Assembly (NCBI GenBank): GCA_018375675.1
Contig: JAHACW010000026.1
Span: 1 to 29,272 of the forward strand
Direction: 5' to 3'
Length of the DNA: 29,272 nt
From: Actinomyces sp.
GTDB taxonomy: Bacteria; Actinomycetota; Actinomycetes; Actinomycetales; Actinomycetaceae
In this document: in pieces, positions 1 through 7,496 of the stretch
Layout: the number at the start of each line of letters is the position of its first letter
Numbering within the stretch: position 1 is the stretch's first letter
The notes under the pieces: model-generated
What the model was told of the DNA's origin: nothing
The model's database searches: none
The model's input: only the letters and a program-made list of their open reading frames with translations
Position numbers and translations under genes: made by a program

Positions 1-1
1 G

Positions 2-1093
2 TCCCTGCGCACCACGATGGAGAACATCATCGCGGTCGTGCAGCCGGACAAGCTGCGCGAGCAGATCGCCGAGCTGAATGAGAAGGCGGCCGCGCCCGAC
101 CTGTGGGACGACCCGAGCGCCGCTCAGGCCGTTACGAGCGCGCTCAGCCACCGCCAGAGCGAGCTCGACCGCGTCACGCAGATGAGTGAGCGCATCGACG
201 ACCTGGAGGCCATGGTGGACATGGCCGCCGAGGACCCGGACGAGAGCGCCGACATCCTCGCCGAGGCCGAGGCCGACCTGGAGAAGCTCCGCAAGGACCT
301 GGGCGACCTGGAGATCCGCACCCTCCTGGACGGCGAGTACGACGAGCGCAACGCCGTCATCACGATCCGAAGTGGCGCGGGCGGCGTGGACGCCGCCGAC
401 TTCGCCGAGATCCTCCTGCGCATGTACCTGCGCTGGGCGGAGCGTCACGGCTACCCGACGAAGGTCATGGACACCTCCTACGCGGAAGAAGCCGGCCTGA
501 AGTCGGCGACCTTCGAGGTGCAGGCACCCTACGCCTACGGCACGCTGAGCGTCGAGGCCGGCACCCACCGCCTCGTGCGCATCAGCCCCTTCGACAATCA
601 GGGCCGCCGCCAGACGTCCTTCGCGGCCGTCGAGGTCATCCCGCTCATCGAGACCACGGACCACATCGAGATTCCCGAGTCCGAGCTGAAGGTGGACGTC
701 TTCCGCTCCTCGGGCCCCGGCGGTCAGTCCGTGAACACGACCGACTCGGCCGTGCGCATGACTCACATCCCCACGGGCATCGTCGTGTCCATGCAGGATG
801 AGAAGTCCCAGATCCAGAACCGAGCGGCCGCCCTGCGAGTCCTGCAGTCCCGCCTCCTGGTGCTGCGTCATGAGGAAGAGCAGGCGAAGAAGAAGGAGCT
901 CGCCGGCGACGTCAAGGCGTCGTGGGGCGATCAGATGCGCTCCTACGTGCTCCAGCCGTATCAGATGGTCAAGGACCTGCGCACCGAGTTCGAGTCCGGC
1001 AACCCCCAGTCCGTCTTCGATGGCGACATCGACGGCTTCATCAACGCCGGCATCCGCTGGCGCAAGAACGAGCAGAAGGCCGCTCAGGACTGA
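2..1093 (+). CDS. prfB: Peptide chain release factor 2 (RF2), 5' end outside window
   Basis: Class I release factor that recognises UGA/UAA at the ribosomal A site and triggers peptidyl-tRNA hydrolysis. The reading frame is open to the left edge, so the true start lies upstream; the ATG at 17 is internal, because the residues just before it (SLRTT) continue the family's N-terminal helix. Counting from that Met, the RF2-type anticodon-like tripeptide SPF is at residues 190-192 and the catalytic GGQ at 235-237 within [14 protein letters not shown]. The acidic coiled N-terminal domain (residues 1-100) and the C-terminal helix after GGQ are normal. The programmed frameshift site of some prfB genes would lie upstream and cannot be judged. 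A strong hairpin follows, separating prfB from ftsE. The identification is secure. Confidence 0.97.
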   Translation, partial: SLRTTMENIIAVVQPDKLREQIAELNEKAAAPDLWDDPSAAQAVTSALSHRQSELDRVTQMSERIDDLEAMVDMAAEDPDESADILAEAEADLEKLRKDLGDLEIRTLLDGEYDERNAVITIRSGAGGVDAADFAEILLRMYLRWAERHGYPTKVMDTSYAEEAGLKSATFEVQAPYAYGTLSVEAGTHRLVRISPFDNQGRRQTSFAAVEVIPLIETTDHIEIPESELKVDVFRSSGPGGQSVNTTDSAVRMTHIPTGIVVSMQDEKSQIQNRAAALRVLQSRLLVLRHEEEQAKKKELAGDVKASWGDQMRSYVLQPYQMVKDLRTEFESGNPQSVFDGDIDGFINAGIRWRKNEQKAAQD

Positions 1094-1114
1094 GCGACGC
1101 CCATACGCACTACC

Positions 1115-1154
1115 CGGCCCCGGCCTCGTCGATTCATGAACGAGGCCGGGGCCG
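1115..1154 (+). terminator. Hairpin terminator after prfB
   Basis: A perfect 15-bp inverted repeat: left arm CGGCCCCGGCCTCGT at 1115-1129, right arm at 1140-1154, loop of 10 nt. There is no T-run, which is common for actinobacterial terminators. It lies 22 nt after the prfB stop and upstream of the ftsE promoter region, so it probably ends prfB transcription. Confidence 0.75.
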
Positions 1155-1222
1155 CGTCCGTGTCCAAGCGTCCCCAGGTGGAGGGCTGAGCGCCACACCG
1201 CCTGTTTTCCGCGTGTCGTAGC

Positions 1223-1251
1223 CGGGTCGTGACCCGATCGTTACCTAATCT
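1223..1251 (+). promoter_or_regulatory. Possible promoter/operator upstream of ftsE
   Basis: A TAATCT hexamer at 1246-1251 could be a -10 box for ftsE, 33 nt before its ATG. Just upstream is a 6-bp inverted repeat, CGGGTC-gt-GACCCG (1223-1236), where a -35 region would sit. No good -35 hexamer is visible, so this is tentative; the repeat could be an operator. Confidence 0.3.
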
Positions 1252-1284
1252 GACAGGGACTATTGACCCCGATCGGACGGTCCC

Positions 1285-1974
1285 ATGATTCGTTTTGAAG
1301 ATGTCACCATGGTGTACACGCCAGGTGCCCAGCCCGCGCTGGACCACGTCTCGCTGGAGGTGGAACGCGAAGAATTCGTGTTCCTCGTCGGCAAGTCGGG
1401 TTCCGGCAAGTCCACGTTCCTGCAGCTCGTCATGCGCGAAATGAAGGCGACCAGCGGCAAGGTGTGGGTGCTCGGCAAGGACGTGTCCAAGCTGTCCACG
1501 TGGGCGGTTCCGAAGCTGCGTCGCCAGATCGGCACGGTCTTCCAGGACTTCCGACTGCTGCCCTCCAAGACCGTGTACGAGAACGTCGCCCTGGCCATGC
1601 AGGTCATCGGCAAGCCTCGCCACGCGATCGAGACGGCTGTCCCGGACGCCCTCGAGCTGGTGGGCCTGTCCGGCAAGGAGTCGCGCCTGCCGCACGAGCT
1701 GTCCGGCGGTGAGGAACAGCGTGTCGCGATCGCGCGCGCCATGGTGAACCGTCCCGAGCTGCTGCTCGCGGACGAGCCCACCGGCAACCTTGACCCGGAG
1801 ACGTCGCTGGGCATCATGCGTCTCCTCGACCGAATCAACCGCACGGGCACAACCGTCGTCATGGCTACCCACGACGCGGACATCGTGAACCAGATGCGTA
1901 AGCGCGTCATCGAGCTCGCCAGCGGCGACGTCGTGCGCGACCAGAACCGCGGCGTCTACGGGGCCGGGAGGTAA
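1285..1974 (+). CDS. ftsE: Cell division ATP-binding protein FtsE
   Basis: Cytoplasmic ABC ATPase that pairs with FtsX at the septum and converts ATP hydrolysis into activation of a periplasmic or extracellular peptidoglycan hydrolase. At 229 aa it has the family's usual length. Walker A is GKSGSGKS at residues 36-43, the Q-loop Gln is in VFQDFRLL, the ABC signature LSGGEEQ is at 139-145, Walker B ends in LLLADEP with Asp163 and catalytic Glu164, and the H-loop is in MATHD. The ATG at 1285 has a weak Shine-Dalgarno (GGACGG at 1274-1279). FtsX starts 5 nt after the stop, so the two are cotranscribed. Nothing catalytic is missing. Confidence 0.97.
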   Translation: MIRFEDVTMVYTPGAQPALDHVSLEVEREEFVFLVGKSGSGKSTFLQLVMREMKATSGKVWVLGKDVSKLSTWAVPKLRRQIGTVFQDFRLLPSKTVYENVALAMQVIGKPRHAIETAVPDALELVGLSGKESRLPHELSGGEEQRVAIARAMVNRPELLLADEPTGNLDPETSLGIMRLLDRINRTGTTVVMATHDADIVNQMRKRVIELASGDVVRDQNRGVYGAGR

Positions 1975-1979
1975 GACCA

Positions 1980-2894
1980 GTGAAGCTTCGTTTTATTCTG
2001 TCCGAGGTCGGCAAGGGCCTGTCGCGTAACCGCGCGATGAGCGTCGCCGTCATCCTCGTGACCTTTGTGTCCCTCCTTTTCGTGGGCATCGCGGGCCTGA
2101 CCCAGATGCAGGTGTCCAAGATGAAGTCGGAGTGGTACGACAAGATCGAGGTCACGATCTACATGTGCGCCATCAACGACGCGGCCGCGAACTGTAACGC
2201 GACCGAGGCGAGCGACGCGCAGATCGACGCGGTGCGCCAGAAGCTGGCCTCCGCCGAGATGACCCCGTACGTGGCTCACGTGTACGAGGAGACAAAGGAA
2301 GAGGCGTACGAGAACTTCCAGCGTCTCAACGGCAACAACGCTCTGACCCAGTGGACCACGCCGGACATGCTCCAGTTTGCGTTCCGCATCAAGTTGGTCA
2401 ACCCCGAGCAGTACTCGGTGGTCAAGGAGGAGTTCTCCGGGACCGCGGGCGTGTCCGAGGTGCGCGACCAGCGTGAGGTCGTCGAGCCCCTGTTCCGCGT
2501 ACTGGGCGCCGCCCGCACGGCGGCCCTGGGCCTCGGTGCGATCATGGTCGTCGCCGCGATCCTGCTGATCTCGACGACGATCCGCCTGAGCGCCATGAGC
2601 CGTGAGCAGGAAACCCAGATCATGCGTTACGTGGGTGCCTCGAACCTGTTCATTCAGGCCCCGTTCATGATCGAGGGTGCGCTCGCCGCGCTGGTGGGTG
2701 CGGCCTTCGCGATCGGCACCCTGTTCGCGGGCGTGCACTTTATCGTCCAGGGGTGGATGGCCCCCGCATTTAAGTGGACGAACTTTATCGGCATGGGCGA
2801 GGTGGCGATCATGACGCCGATCCTCGTCCTGGCGGCGGTGGCGCTGGCGGTTATTGCCTCGGCGTTCTCGCTCGCGAAGTACACGAAGGCGTGA
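1980..2894 (+). CDS. ftsX: Cell division protein FtsX
   Basis: Membrane partner of FtsE, a type VII ABC-like mechanotransmission protein that contacts a cell-wall hydrolase through its first extracellular loop. It is 304 aa, with a TM segment at about residues 21-43, an extracellular domain to about 175, then three TM segments (about 177-200, 227-253 and 268-297). The extracellular domain carries Cys63 and Cys72, a possible disulfide. The start is a GTG at 1980 preceded by GGGAGG about 9 nt upstream. The gene follows ftsE by 5 nt, and its stop is 5 nt before the ATG of the M23 peptidase, so all three form an operon. The identification is secure; the disulfide is inference. Confidence 0.96.
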   Translation: MKLRFILSEVGKGLSRNRAMSVAVILVTFVSLLFVGIAGLTQMQVSKMKSEWYDKIEVTIYMCAINDAAANCNATEASDAQIDAVRQKLASAEMTPYVAHVYEETKEEAYENFQRLNGNNALTQWTTPDMLQFAFRIKLVNPEQYSVVKEEFSGTAGVSEVRDQREVVEPLFRVLGAARTAALGLGAIMVVAAILLISTTIRLSAMSREQETQIMRYVGASNLFIQAPFMIEGALAALVGAAFAIGTLFAGVHFIVQGWMAPAFKWTNFIGMGEVAIMTPILVLAAVALAVIASAFSLAKYTKA

Positions 2895-2899
2895 GTCTC

Positions 2900-4174
2900 A
2901 TGTCCCTCTCCTCGCATCGTCCCGGTCGTCGCGCGTTGCGCGCCGGCGCGCTGGCCCTCGCGATCGCCTCGTTTGCGGCGATGAGCCAGGCCCTGCCCGC
3001 GCGGGCGGACGATGAGCGCGACGCCGCCGCGAACGCGGCCGCCGAGGCCGAGGCGACGGTCAACGCCCTGCAGTCGCAGCTGGAGGGTATCGACGCGTCG
3101 CTCGCCCAGGTGTTCATCGACCTGCAGGCGCTCAACGGGCAGATCCCGGTGGCCCAGGCCGCCTACGAGGCCGCGACTGCAACCTACGACCAGAAGTCTC
3201 GCGAGCACGCGACGATCATGGGCGAACTGAGCGCCGCTCAGGGCGAGCAGAGCCGCATCGGTCAGTCGCTAAACCAGGCGACCACGCAGGCCGACGACGC
3301 GCAGCGCGCGATCGCTGACCTCGTACGCCGCAAGTACCGCGAAGGCAACGTTGACCCGGTCGCCGTCGCCCTGACTGCGGGCGGCACGGAGTCGATCACC
3401 GATCGTGCGGCGGCCGCCGACATGGCGCTGCGCACGGAGAGCCAGACGATGACGGCCGCGCTGGACGTGTCCTCGTCTCAGCGCACCCAGGCTACGCGCC
3501 AGGATGCCATCACGGAGCGTATCGCCGACCTTGAGGTCAAGGCCGCGCAGGCCGAGGCGGAGGCCGAGGCTGCGAAGAACGAGGCCGACTCCAAGCTCAC
3601 CGAGCTCAACACCCTCAAGGAGCAGGCTCAGGCCAAGCAGGCCGAGTGGGACGCCCAGAAGGGCAAGGTTGAGGCCTCGCTCAGCCAGGCGGAAGCCGAC
3701 TACCAGGCGCGCAGCGCTGAGCTGTCGGCTATTGATGCAGCCAACCGTGCGTCGGGTGCCTCCTACGTGTCGGCCTCGGGCTTCCGTAACCCCCTCGACA
3801 TTCCGATCGTGGTCACATCCCCGTTCGGTATGCGCTACCACCCGGTGCTCGGCGTCATGAAGGGCCACTCGGGCACCGACATGGCCGCCGACTGCGGCAC
3901 GATCATCCGCGCCGTGGCCTCGGGCTACGTGAACGCCGTGTCTTCGGATGTGTCGGCCGGCAACTACGTGGATATCAACCACGGCCTCGTCGGCGGTAAC
4001 TCCGTCATCACCGAGTACCTGCACATGCAGGCCCAGTACGTGTCTCCGGGCCAGTACGTGAATGCGGGCGACGCGCTGGGCGAAGTCGGTTCGACCGGCT
4101 ACGCGACCGGCTGCCACCTGCATTTTGGTGTTCTTCAGAACGGAAGTTATGTTGAACCGATGGATTATTTGTAA
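2900..4174 (+). CDS. Secreted coiled-coil M23 (LytM) peptidase, probable FtsEX-activated hydrolase
   Basis: Predicted 424-aa exported peptidoglycan endopeptidase. A twin-Arg-free Sec signal peptide ends near ARA-DD (residue 36). Residues about 38-280 form a long Ala/Glu/Gln-rich coiled coil in two blocks, followed by a C-terminal M23 domain. The zinc ligands are intact: His323 and Asp327 in GHSGTD, and His408 (with His406) in HLHFG. The coiled coil plus LytM layout matches EnvC-like activators, but the zinc site is complete, so it should be an active enzyme. I chose the ATG at 2900 because AAGG lies 10 nt upstream; a GTG at 2891 overlapping the ftsX stop is the alternative. Its position in the ftsEX operon implies it is the hydrolase opened by FtsEX. 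The FtsX contact is inferred from gene order and architecture. Confidence 0.9.
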   Translation: MSLSSHRPGRRALRAGALALAIASFAAMSQALPARADDERDAAANAAAEAEATVNALQSQLEGIDASLAQVFIDLQALNGQIPVAQAAYEAATATYDQKSREHATIMGELSAAQGEQSRIGQSLNQATTQADDAQRAIADLVRRKYREGNVDPVAVALTAGGTESITDRAAAADMALRTESQTMTAALDVSSSQRTQATRQDAITERIADLEVKAAQAEAEAEAAKNEADSKLTELNTLKEQAQAKQAEWDAQKGKVEASLSQAEADYQARSAELSAIDAANRASGASYVSASGFRNPLDIPIVVTSPFGMRYHPVLGVMKGHSGTDMAADCGTIIRAVASGYVNAVSSDVSAGNYVDINHGLVGGNSVITEYLHMQAQYVSPGQYVNAGDALGEVGSTGYATGCHLHFGVLQNGSYVEPMDYL

Positions 4175-4188
4175 TCCGCGTTAGGATT

Positions 4189-4221
4189 GACCCCCGTAGC
4201 GACTTCGCTGCGGGGGTCTTT
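4189..4221 (+). terminator. Intrinsic terminator of the ftsEX operon
   Basis: A 12-bp stem (4189-4200 with 4207-4218, containing five consecutive C-G pairs and one G-T pair), a 6-nt loop GACTTC, then TTT. It starts 14 nt after the peptidase stop and ends before the smpB ribosome binding site, so smpB either has its own start or depends on read-through. Confidence 0.85.
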
Positions 4222-4259
4222 CCGCATGAGTGCGGACAACGAGTCTGGAAGGAGGCAGC

Positions 4260-4787
4260 ATGCCCAAGGAATGGAAGAAGCCCAAGCCCACGGAGGGGCA
4301 GCGCGCCAAGGCTGCCTCCGACGCGAAGAAGACGATCGCCCGTAACAAGAAGGCGCGCCATGACTACACGATCGAGGACACCTGGGAGGCCGGCCTGGCC
4401 CTCATGGGTACCGAGGTGAAGGCGCTGCGTATGGGGCGCGCGTCCCTCGTCGACGCCTGGGTTGAGATCAACGGGGGAGAGGCGTGGCTGTACGGCGCCA
4501 ACATTCCCCTGTACTCGCAGGGCTCGTGGACGAACCACGCGCCCACGCGCAAGCGCAAGCTGCTGCTGCACCGCGCGGAAATCTCCCGCATGCAGGACCG
4601 TGTGGCTGCGAAGGGCTACACGATCGTGCCCCTGGAGCTGTACTTCATCGGGGGCCGCGTCAAGGTCGAAATCGCACTGGCTAAGGGCAAGCAGGAGTGG
4701 GATAAGCGTCAGGCCCTGCGTGAGAAGCAGGATCAGCGCGAGGCCGAGCGTGCGATGCGACGCTACGTGAAGCAGGCCCGCCGATAG
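4260..4787 (+). CDS. smpB: SsrA-binding protein SmpB
   Basis: Obligate tmRNA partner in trans-translation; it brings alanyl-tmRNA to stalled ribosomes. It is 175 aa, slightly longer than the usual 150-160 because of a basic Lys-rich N-terminus. Family motifs are visible: NKKARHDYTIEDTWEAGLAL, TEVKALR, the SLVDAWV strand, then GANIPLY and the NH-P-T-RKRKLLLH block. The basic C-terminal tail (WDKRQALREKQDQREAERA) is the part that folds into the decoding centre. The ATG at 4260 follows an excellent Shine-Dalgarno (GGAAGGAGG, 4248-4256); an in-frame ATG at 4230 lacks one. The cognate tmRNA gene lies 5 kb downstream on the same strand, beyond two YhgE/Pip genes. The identification is secure. Confidence 0.96.
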   Translation: MPKEWKKPKPTEGQRAKAASDAKKTIARNKKARHDYTIEDTWEAGLALMGTEVKALRMGRASLVDAWVEINGGEAWLYGANIPLYSQGSWTNHAPTRKRKLLLHRAEISRMQDRVAAKGYTIVPLELYFIGGRVKVEIALAKGKQEWDKRQALREKQDQREAERAMRRYVKQARR

Positions 4788-4805
4788 GGGAAAGAAGGCG
4801 ACCCT

Positions 4806-7496
4806 GTGCGAGGTTCCGTCAGGATTTTTCGTCGTGATCTTCTGAGGCTGGTGCGTGTTCCGGCCGCTTGGATCGTCATTGTTGGTATGGCGTTTGTGCC
4901 CGCTCTCTATGCGTGGTTCAACATCGTTGGCTTTTGGGATCCGTATTCGCAGACCTCCCACATCCGCGTCGCCGTCGCGAACGAGGACGAGGGTGCGACC
5001 AAGGATCAGATCGGCACAGTGAACGTCGGTGCGATGCTGGAGACGCAGCTGAAGGGCAACAATCAGCTGGGCTGGCACTTCGTGAGCGCTGACGAGGCGC
5101 GCGCCGAGGTGGAACGCGGCGACTCCTACGCGGCATTCGTGATCCCGGCGTCGTTTTCTCGCGACCTGACGGGCATCGTTGACGGCACGTATGTCAAGCC
5201 GAACATCCAGTATTACGTCAACGAGAAGAACAACGCGGTGGCACCCAAGATCACGGGTGCGGGCGCGACGGCTCTCGACCGCCAGATCAACTCTGCGTTC
5301 GTCTCGACGGTGGCTAAGGTGCTCTCGGAGAAGGCATCCGAGGCCGGTATCAGTATTGCGGACAAGGCCGACCAGAAGCGTTCGGACGTGTCCGCGTCGG
5401 TGTCCGAGGCCTCGGCCAAGCTTGGTAGCGCCTCGCAGACCCTGGACGGCATGGGGGACAAGATCGACGCGGCGAAGGCCTCGGTTGCCTCAGCTCGGAC
5501 GACCCTGAGCGAGCTGGACTCTGCGGCCTCGGAGCTGTCGACGTCCCTGGACCAGGCGGACCAGCTGGTGAGTGATTCGCGGACCTCGCTGGCCACTTTC
5601 TCTAGTCAGATGGGCGGGGCCCTTGACGGCCTATCCTCGAACGCGGCGAGTGCCCTTGCGGGTGTGTCCGCAAACGCGGGAACCCTCGACGGCGCTGTGC
5701 AGGGTGCGTCCGGGCGCGTGGGTGGCCTGCTCACCGAGGGAACGTCGATCAACGACTCGGTGGCCGACGTGCTCGCGGAGCTGAATGCCCTGGGGATCGG
5801 GAATCTGCCCGCGGCGGGCACGGCCCTGACCGACCTGACGAATCAGAACGCCGCTCTGTCCACAGCGCTGAGCAACCTGACGACCCTCAACTCCGACCTG
5901 TCGGCCACGTCCACGTCGATTTCGGACGCGCTGACGTCCGCCTCTGACGCCTCTGCGGCCGTGTCGACCTCGGTGACGAATGCGCGCAGCGGAGTGTCCG
6001 CTCAGCTGCCCGCGATCTCCTCGGCGCTCGACGACTTCTCGAGTGCCTCCTCGTCGATGCGTTCTTCATTGGACACTCTGCGCAGCCAGCGCGACCAGGT
6101 GTCGGGCCTGCTCGATCAGCTCGATTCCCTCCTGGACGGGGCAAAGACGGCGACTCAGACGAGCTCGACGAATGTCGCCGCGATCAAAACGGATCTCGAT
6201 TCGGTGGCCACGGATATTTCGTCGCTGTCCTCCTCGAATACGCTGCGCGACCTCGCGGATTCCCTGGGAGTCAACGCCGAATCGATCGCCTCCTTCATGG
6301 CCTCGCCGACGCAGATAGAGACGAAGGCTGTGTACCCCGTGGCCGCCTACGGCTCGGCGATGGCCCCGCTGTTCACGAACCTGGCCCTGTGGATCGGCGC
6401 GTTTTCGCTCGTCCTCCTGCTCAAGCTCGACGTGGATGAAGAGGGCATCGGGCCGACGTCCTCTGCCGCCAAGTACATGGGGCGGTGGATGCTGCTCGCG
6501 TTCTTCGGGGTCATTCAGGCGCTCGTCGTGTCGATCGGCGACCTGGTCATCGGCGTTCAAACGGTCTCCCGACTGGGTTTCGTGGGGACGTCGATCGCTA
6601 TTTCGCTCGTGTTTATCTCGATCGTCTACATGCTCTCCACGTGCTTCCAGCACATCGGCAAGGGCCTGTGCGTCATCATCATGGTCATGCAGATTCCCGG
6701 TTCTGCCGGCCTGTACCCGATCGAGATGCTCCCGTCCTTCTTCCGCTTCCTGCACCCGCTGTTCCCCTTCACTTACGGTATTAACGCGCTGCGTGAGATT
6801 GTGGCGGGGTTCTATGGGCATACGTACCTGTCGTGCGTGGCGGTTCTCGGCGCCGAGGCGTTGGTTGCCTTCGCGATCGGCCTCGCGCTACGTCCGTTCT
6901 TGGTGAACCTGAACGCGATGATCACGCGCGACCTGGCCTCCTCTGGCCTCTTCCTGGCCGAGGCGACACGCGTCCCCTCGAACCGCTACCGCCTCAGCCA
7001 GATCGTGGCGGCCCTGGCGGACCACGACGGCTTCCAGCGCTCGGTGAGCGGCCGCGCCGCGCGCTTCGAGCGCCGATACCCGCGGATCCGCCGCATCGCG
7101 ATCATTCTCGGGGTCATCGTGCCGGTGGCGCTTGCCATCCTGTCGGTCGCGAACGTCGCGGAGGTGCCGATCATTCTGGGCGCCTGGATCGTCTGGGTTC
7201 TCCTCGTCATCACCTTCCTGATTGGCCTGGAGTACCTGCGCGAGGCCCTGGCGCGTCAGCAGCTCCTCGGCGCCATGGACGAGCAGGACGTGCGTTCCCT
7301 GCTCACACGCCGCGTTCAGGGCGCGCGCTCGCGTCTCGCGCTGGGCGCCGCCGCCGTGAGCGCGTCGATCTCGTCGGCGCTGGCCTCGTCCCTCGGTGAG
7401 CACGGGGGAGGGAACGCGGACGAGGCCGACCCCGGCCTCGTCGATGAGGACAGTGCGGGCGATGCATCGGAGGCGGCGAAGGGAGAGCAGCAGTGA
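4806..7496 (+). CDS. YhgE/Pip-family membrane protein, first of a pair
   Basis: 896-aa member of the YhgE/Pip (phage infection protein) family, related to ABC-2 type transporter membrane components and to EsaA of type VII secretion. It has one TM near residues 19-41 followed by the family signature (ALYAWFNIVGFWDPY), a large Ser/Thr/Ala/Asp-rich extracellular coiled region (about 60-500), and a C-terminal multi-spanning domain from about 508 that contains PVYP-like VYPVAAYGSAMAPL. Unusually, after the family domain it has a cytoplasmic linker, two more predicted TM segments (about 763-815) and an acidic, Gly/Asp/Glu-rich tail. It starts with GTG at 4806, with AGAAGG about 7 nt upstream. The next gene overlaps it by 4 nt (GTGA), so the two are coupled and may form a heteromer. 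The substrate is unknown; family membership is secure, but transport function is inferred. Confidence 0.88.
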   Translation: MRGSVRIFRRDLLRLVRVPAAWIVIVGMAFVPALYAWFNIVGFWDPYSQTSHIRVAVANEDEGATKDQIGTVNVGAMLETQLKGNNQLGWHFVSADEARAEVERGDSYAAFVIPASFSRDLTGIVDGTYVKPNIQYYVNEKNNAVAPKITGAGATALDRQINSAFVSTVAKVLSEKASEAGISIADKADQKRSDVSASVSEASAKLGSASQTLDGMGDKIDAAKASVASARTTLSELDSAASELSTSLDQADQLVSDSRTSLATFSSQMGGALDGLSSNAASALAGVSANAGTLDGAVQGASGRVGGLLTEGTSINDSVADVLAELNALGIGNLPAAGTALTDLTNQNAALSTALSNLTTLNSDLSATSTSISDALTSASDASAAVSTSVTNARSGVSAQLPAISSALDDFSSASSSMRSSLDTLRSQRDQVSGLLDQLDSLLDGAKTATQTSSTNVAAIKTDLDSVATDISSLSSSNTLRDLADSLGVNAESIASFMASPTQIETKAVYPVAAYGSAMAPLFTNLALWIGAFSLVLLLKLDVDEEGIGPTSSAAKYMGRWMLLAFFGVIQALVVSIGDLVIGVQTVSRLGFVGTSIAISLVFISIVYMLSTCFQHIGKGLCVIIMVMQIPGSAGLYPIEMLPSFFRFLHPLFPFTYGINALREIVAGFYGHTYLSCVAVLGAEALVAFAIGLALRPFLVNLNAMITRDLASSGLFLAEATRVPSNRYRLSQIVAALADHDGFQRSVSGRAARFERRYPRIRRIAIILGVIVPVALAILSVANVAEVPIILGAWIVWVLLVITFLIGLEYLREALARQQLLGAMDEQDVRSLLTRRVQGARSRLALGAAAVSASISSALASSLGEHGGGNADEADPGLVDEDSAGDASEAAKGEQQ

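Noticed and set aside
17..17. ATG at 17 as the true start of prfB
   Set aside because: The frame is open to the window edge and the residues before this Met continue the family's N-terminus, so the gene starts outside the window.
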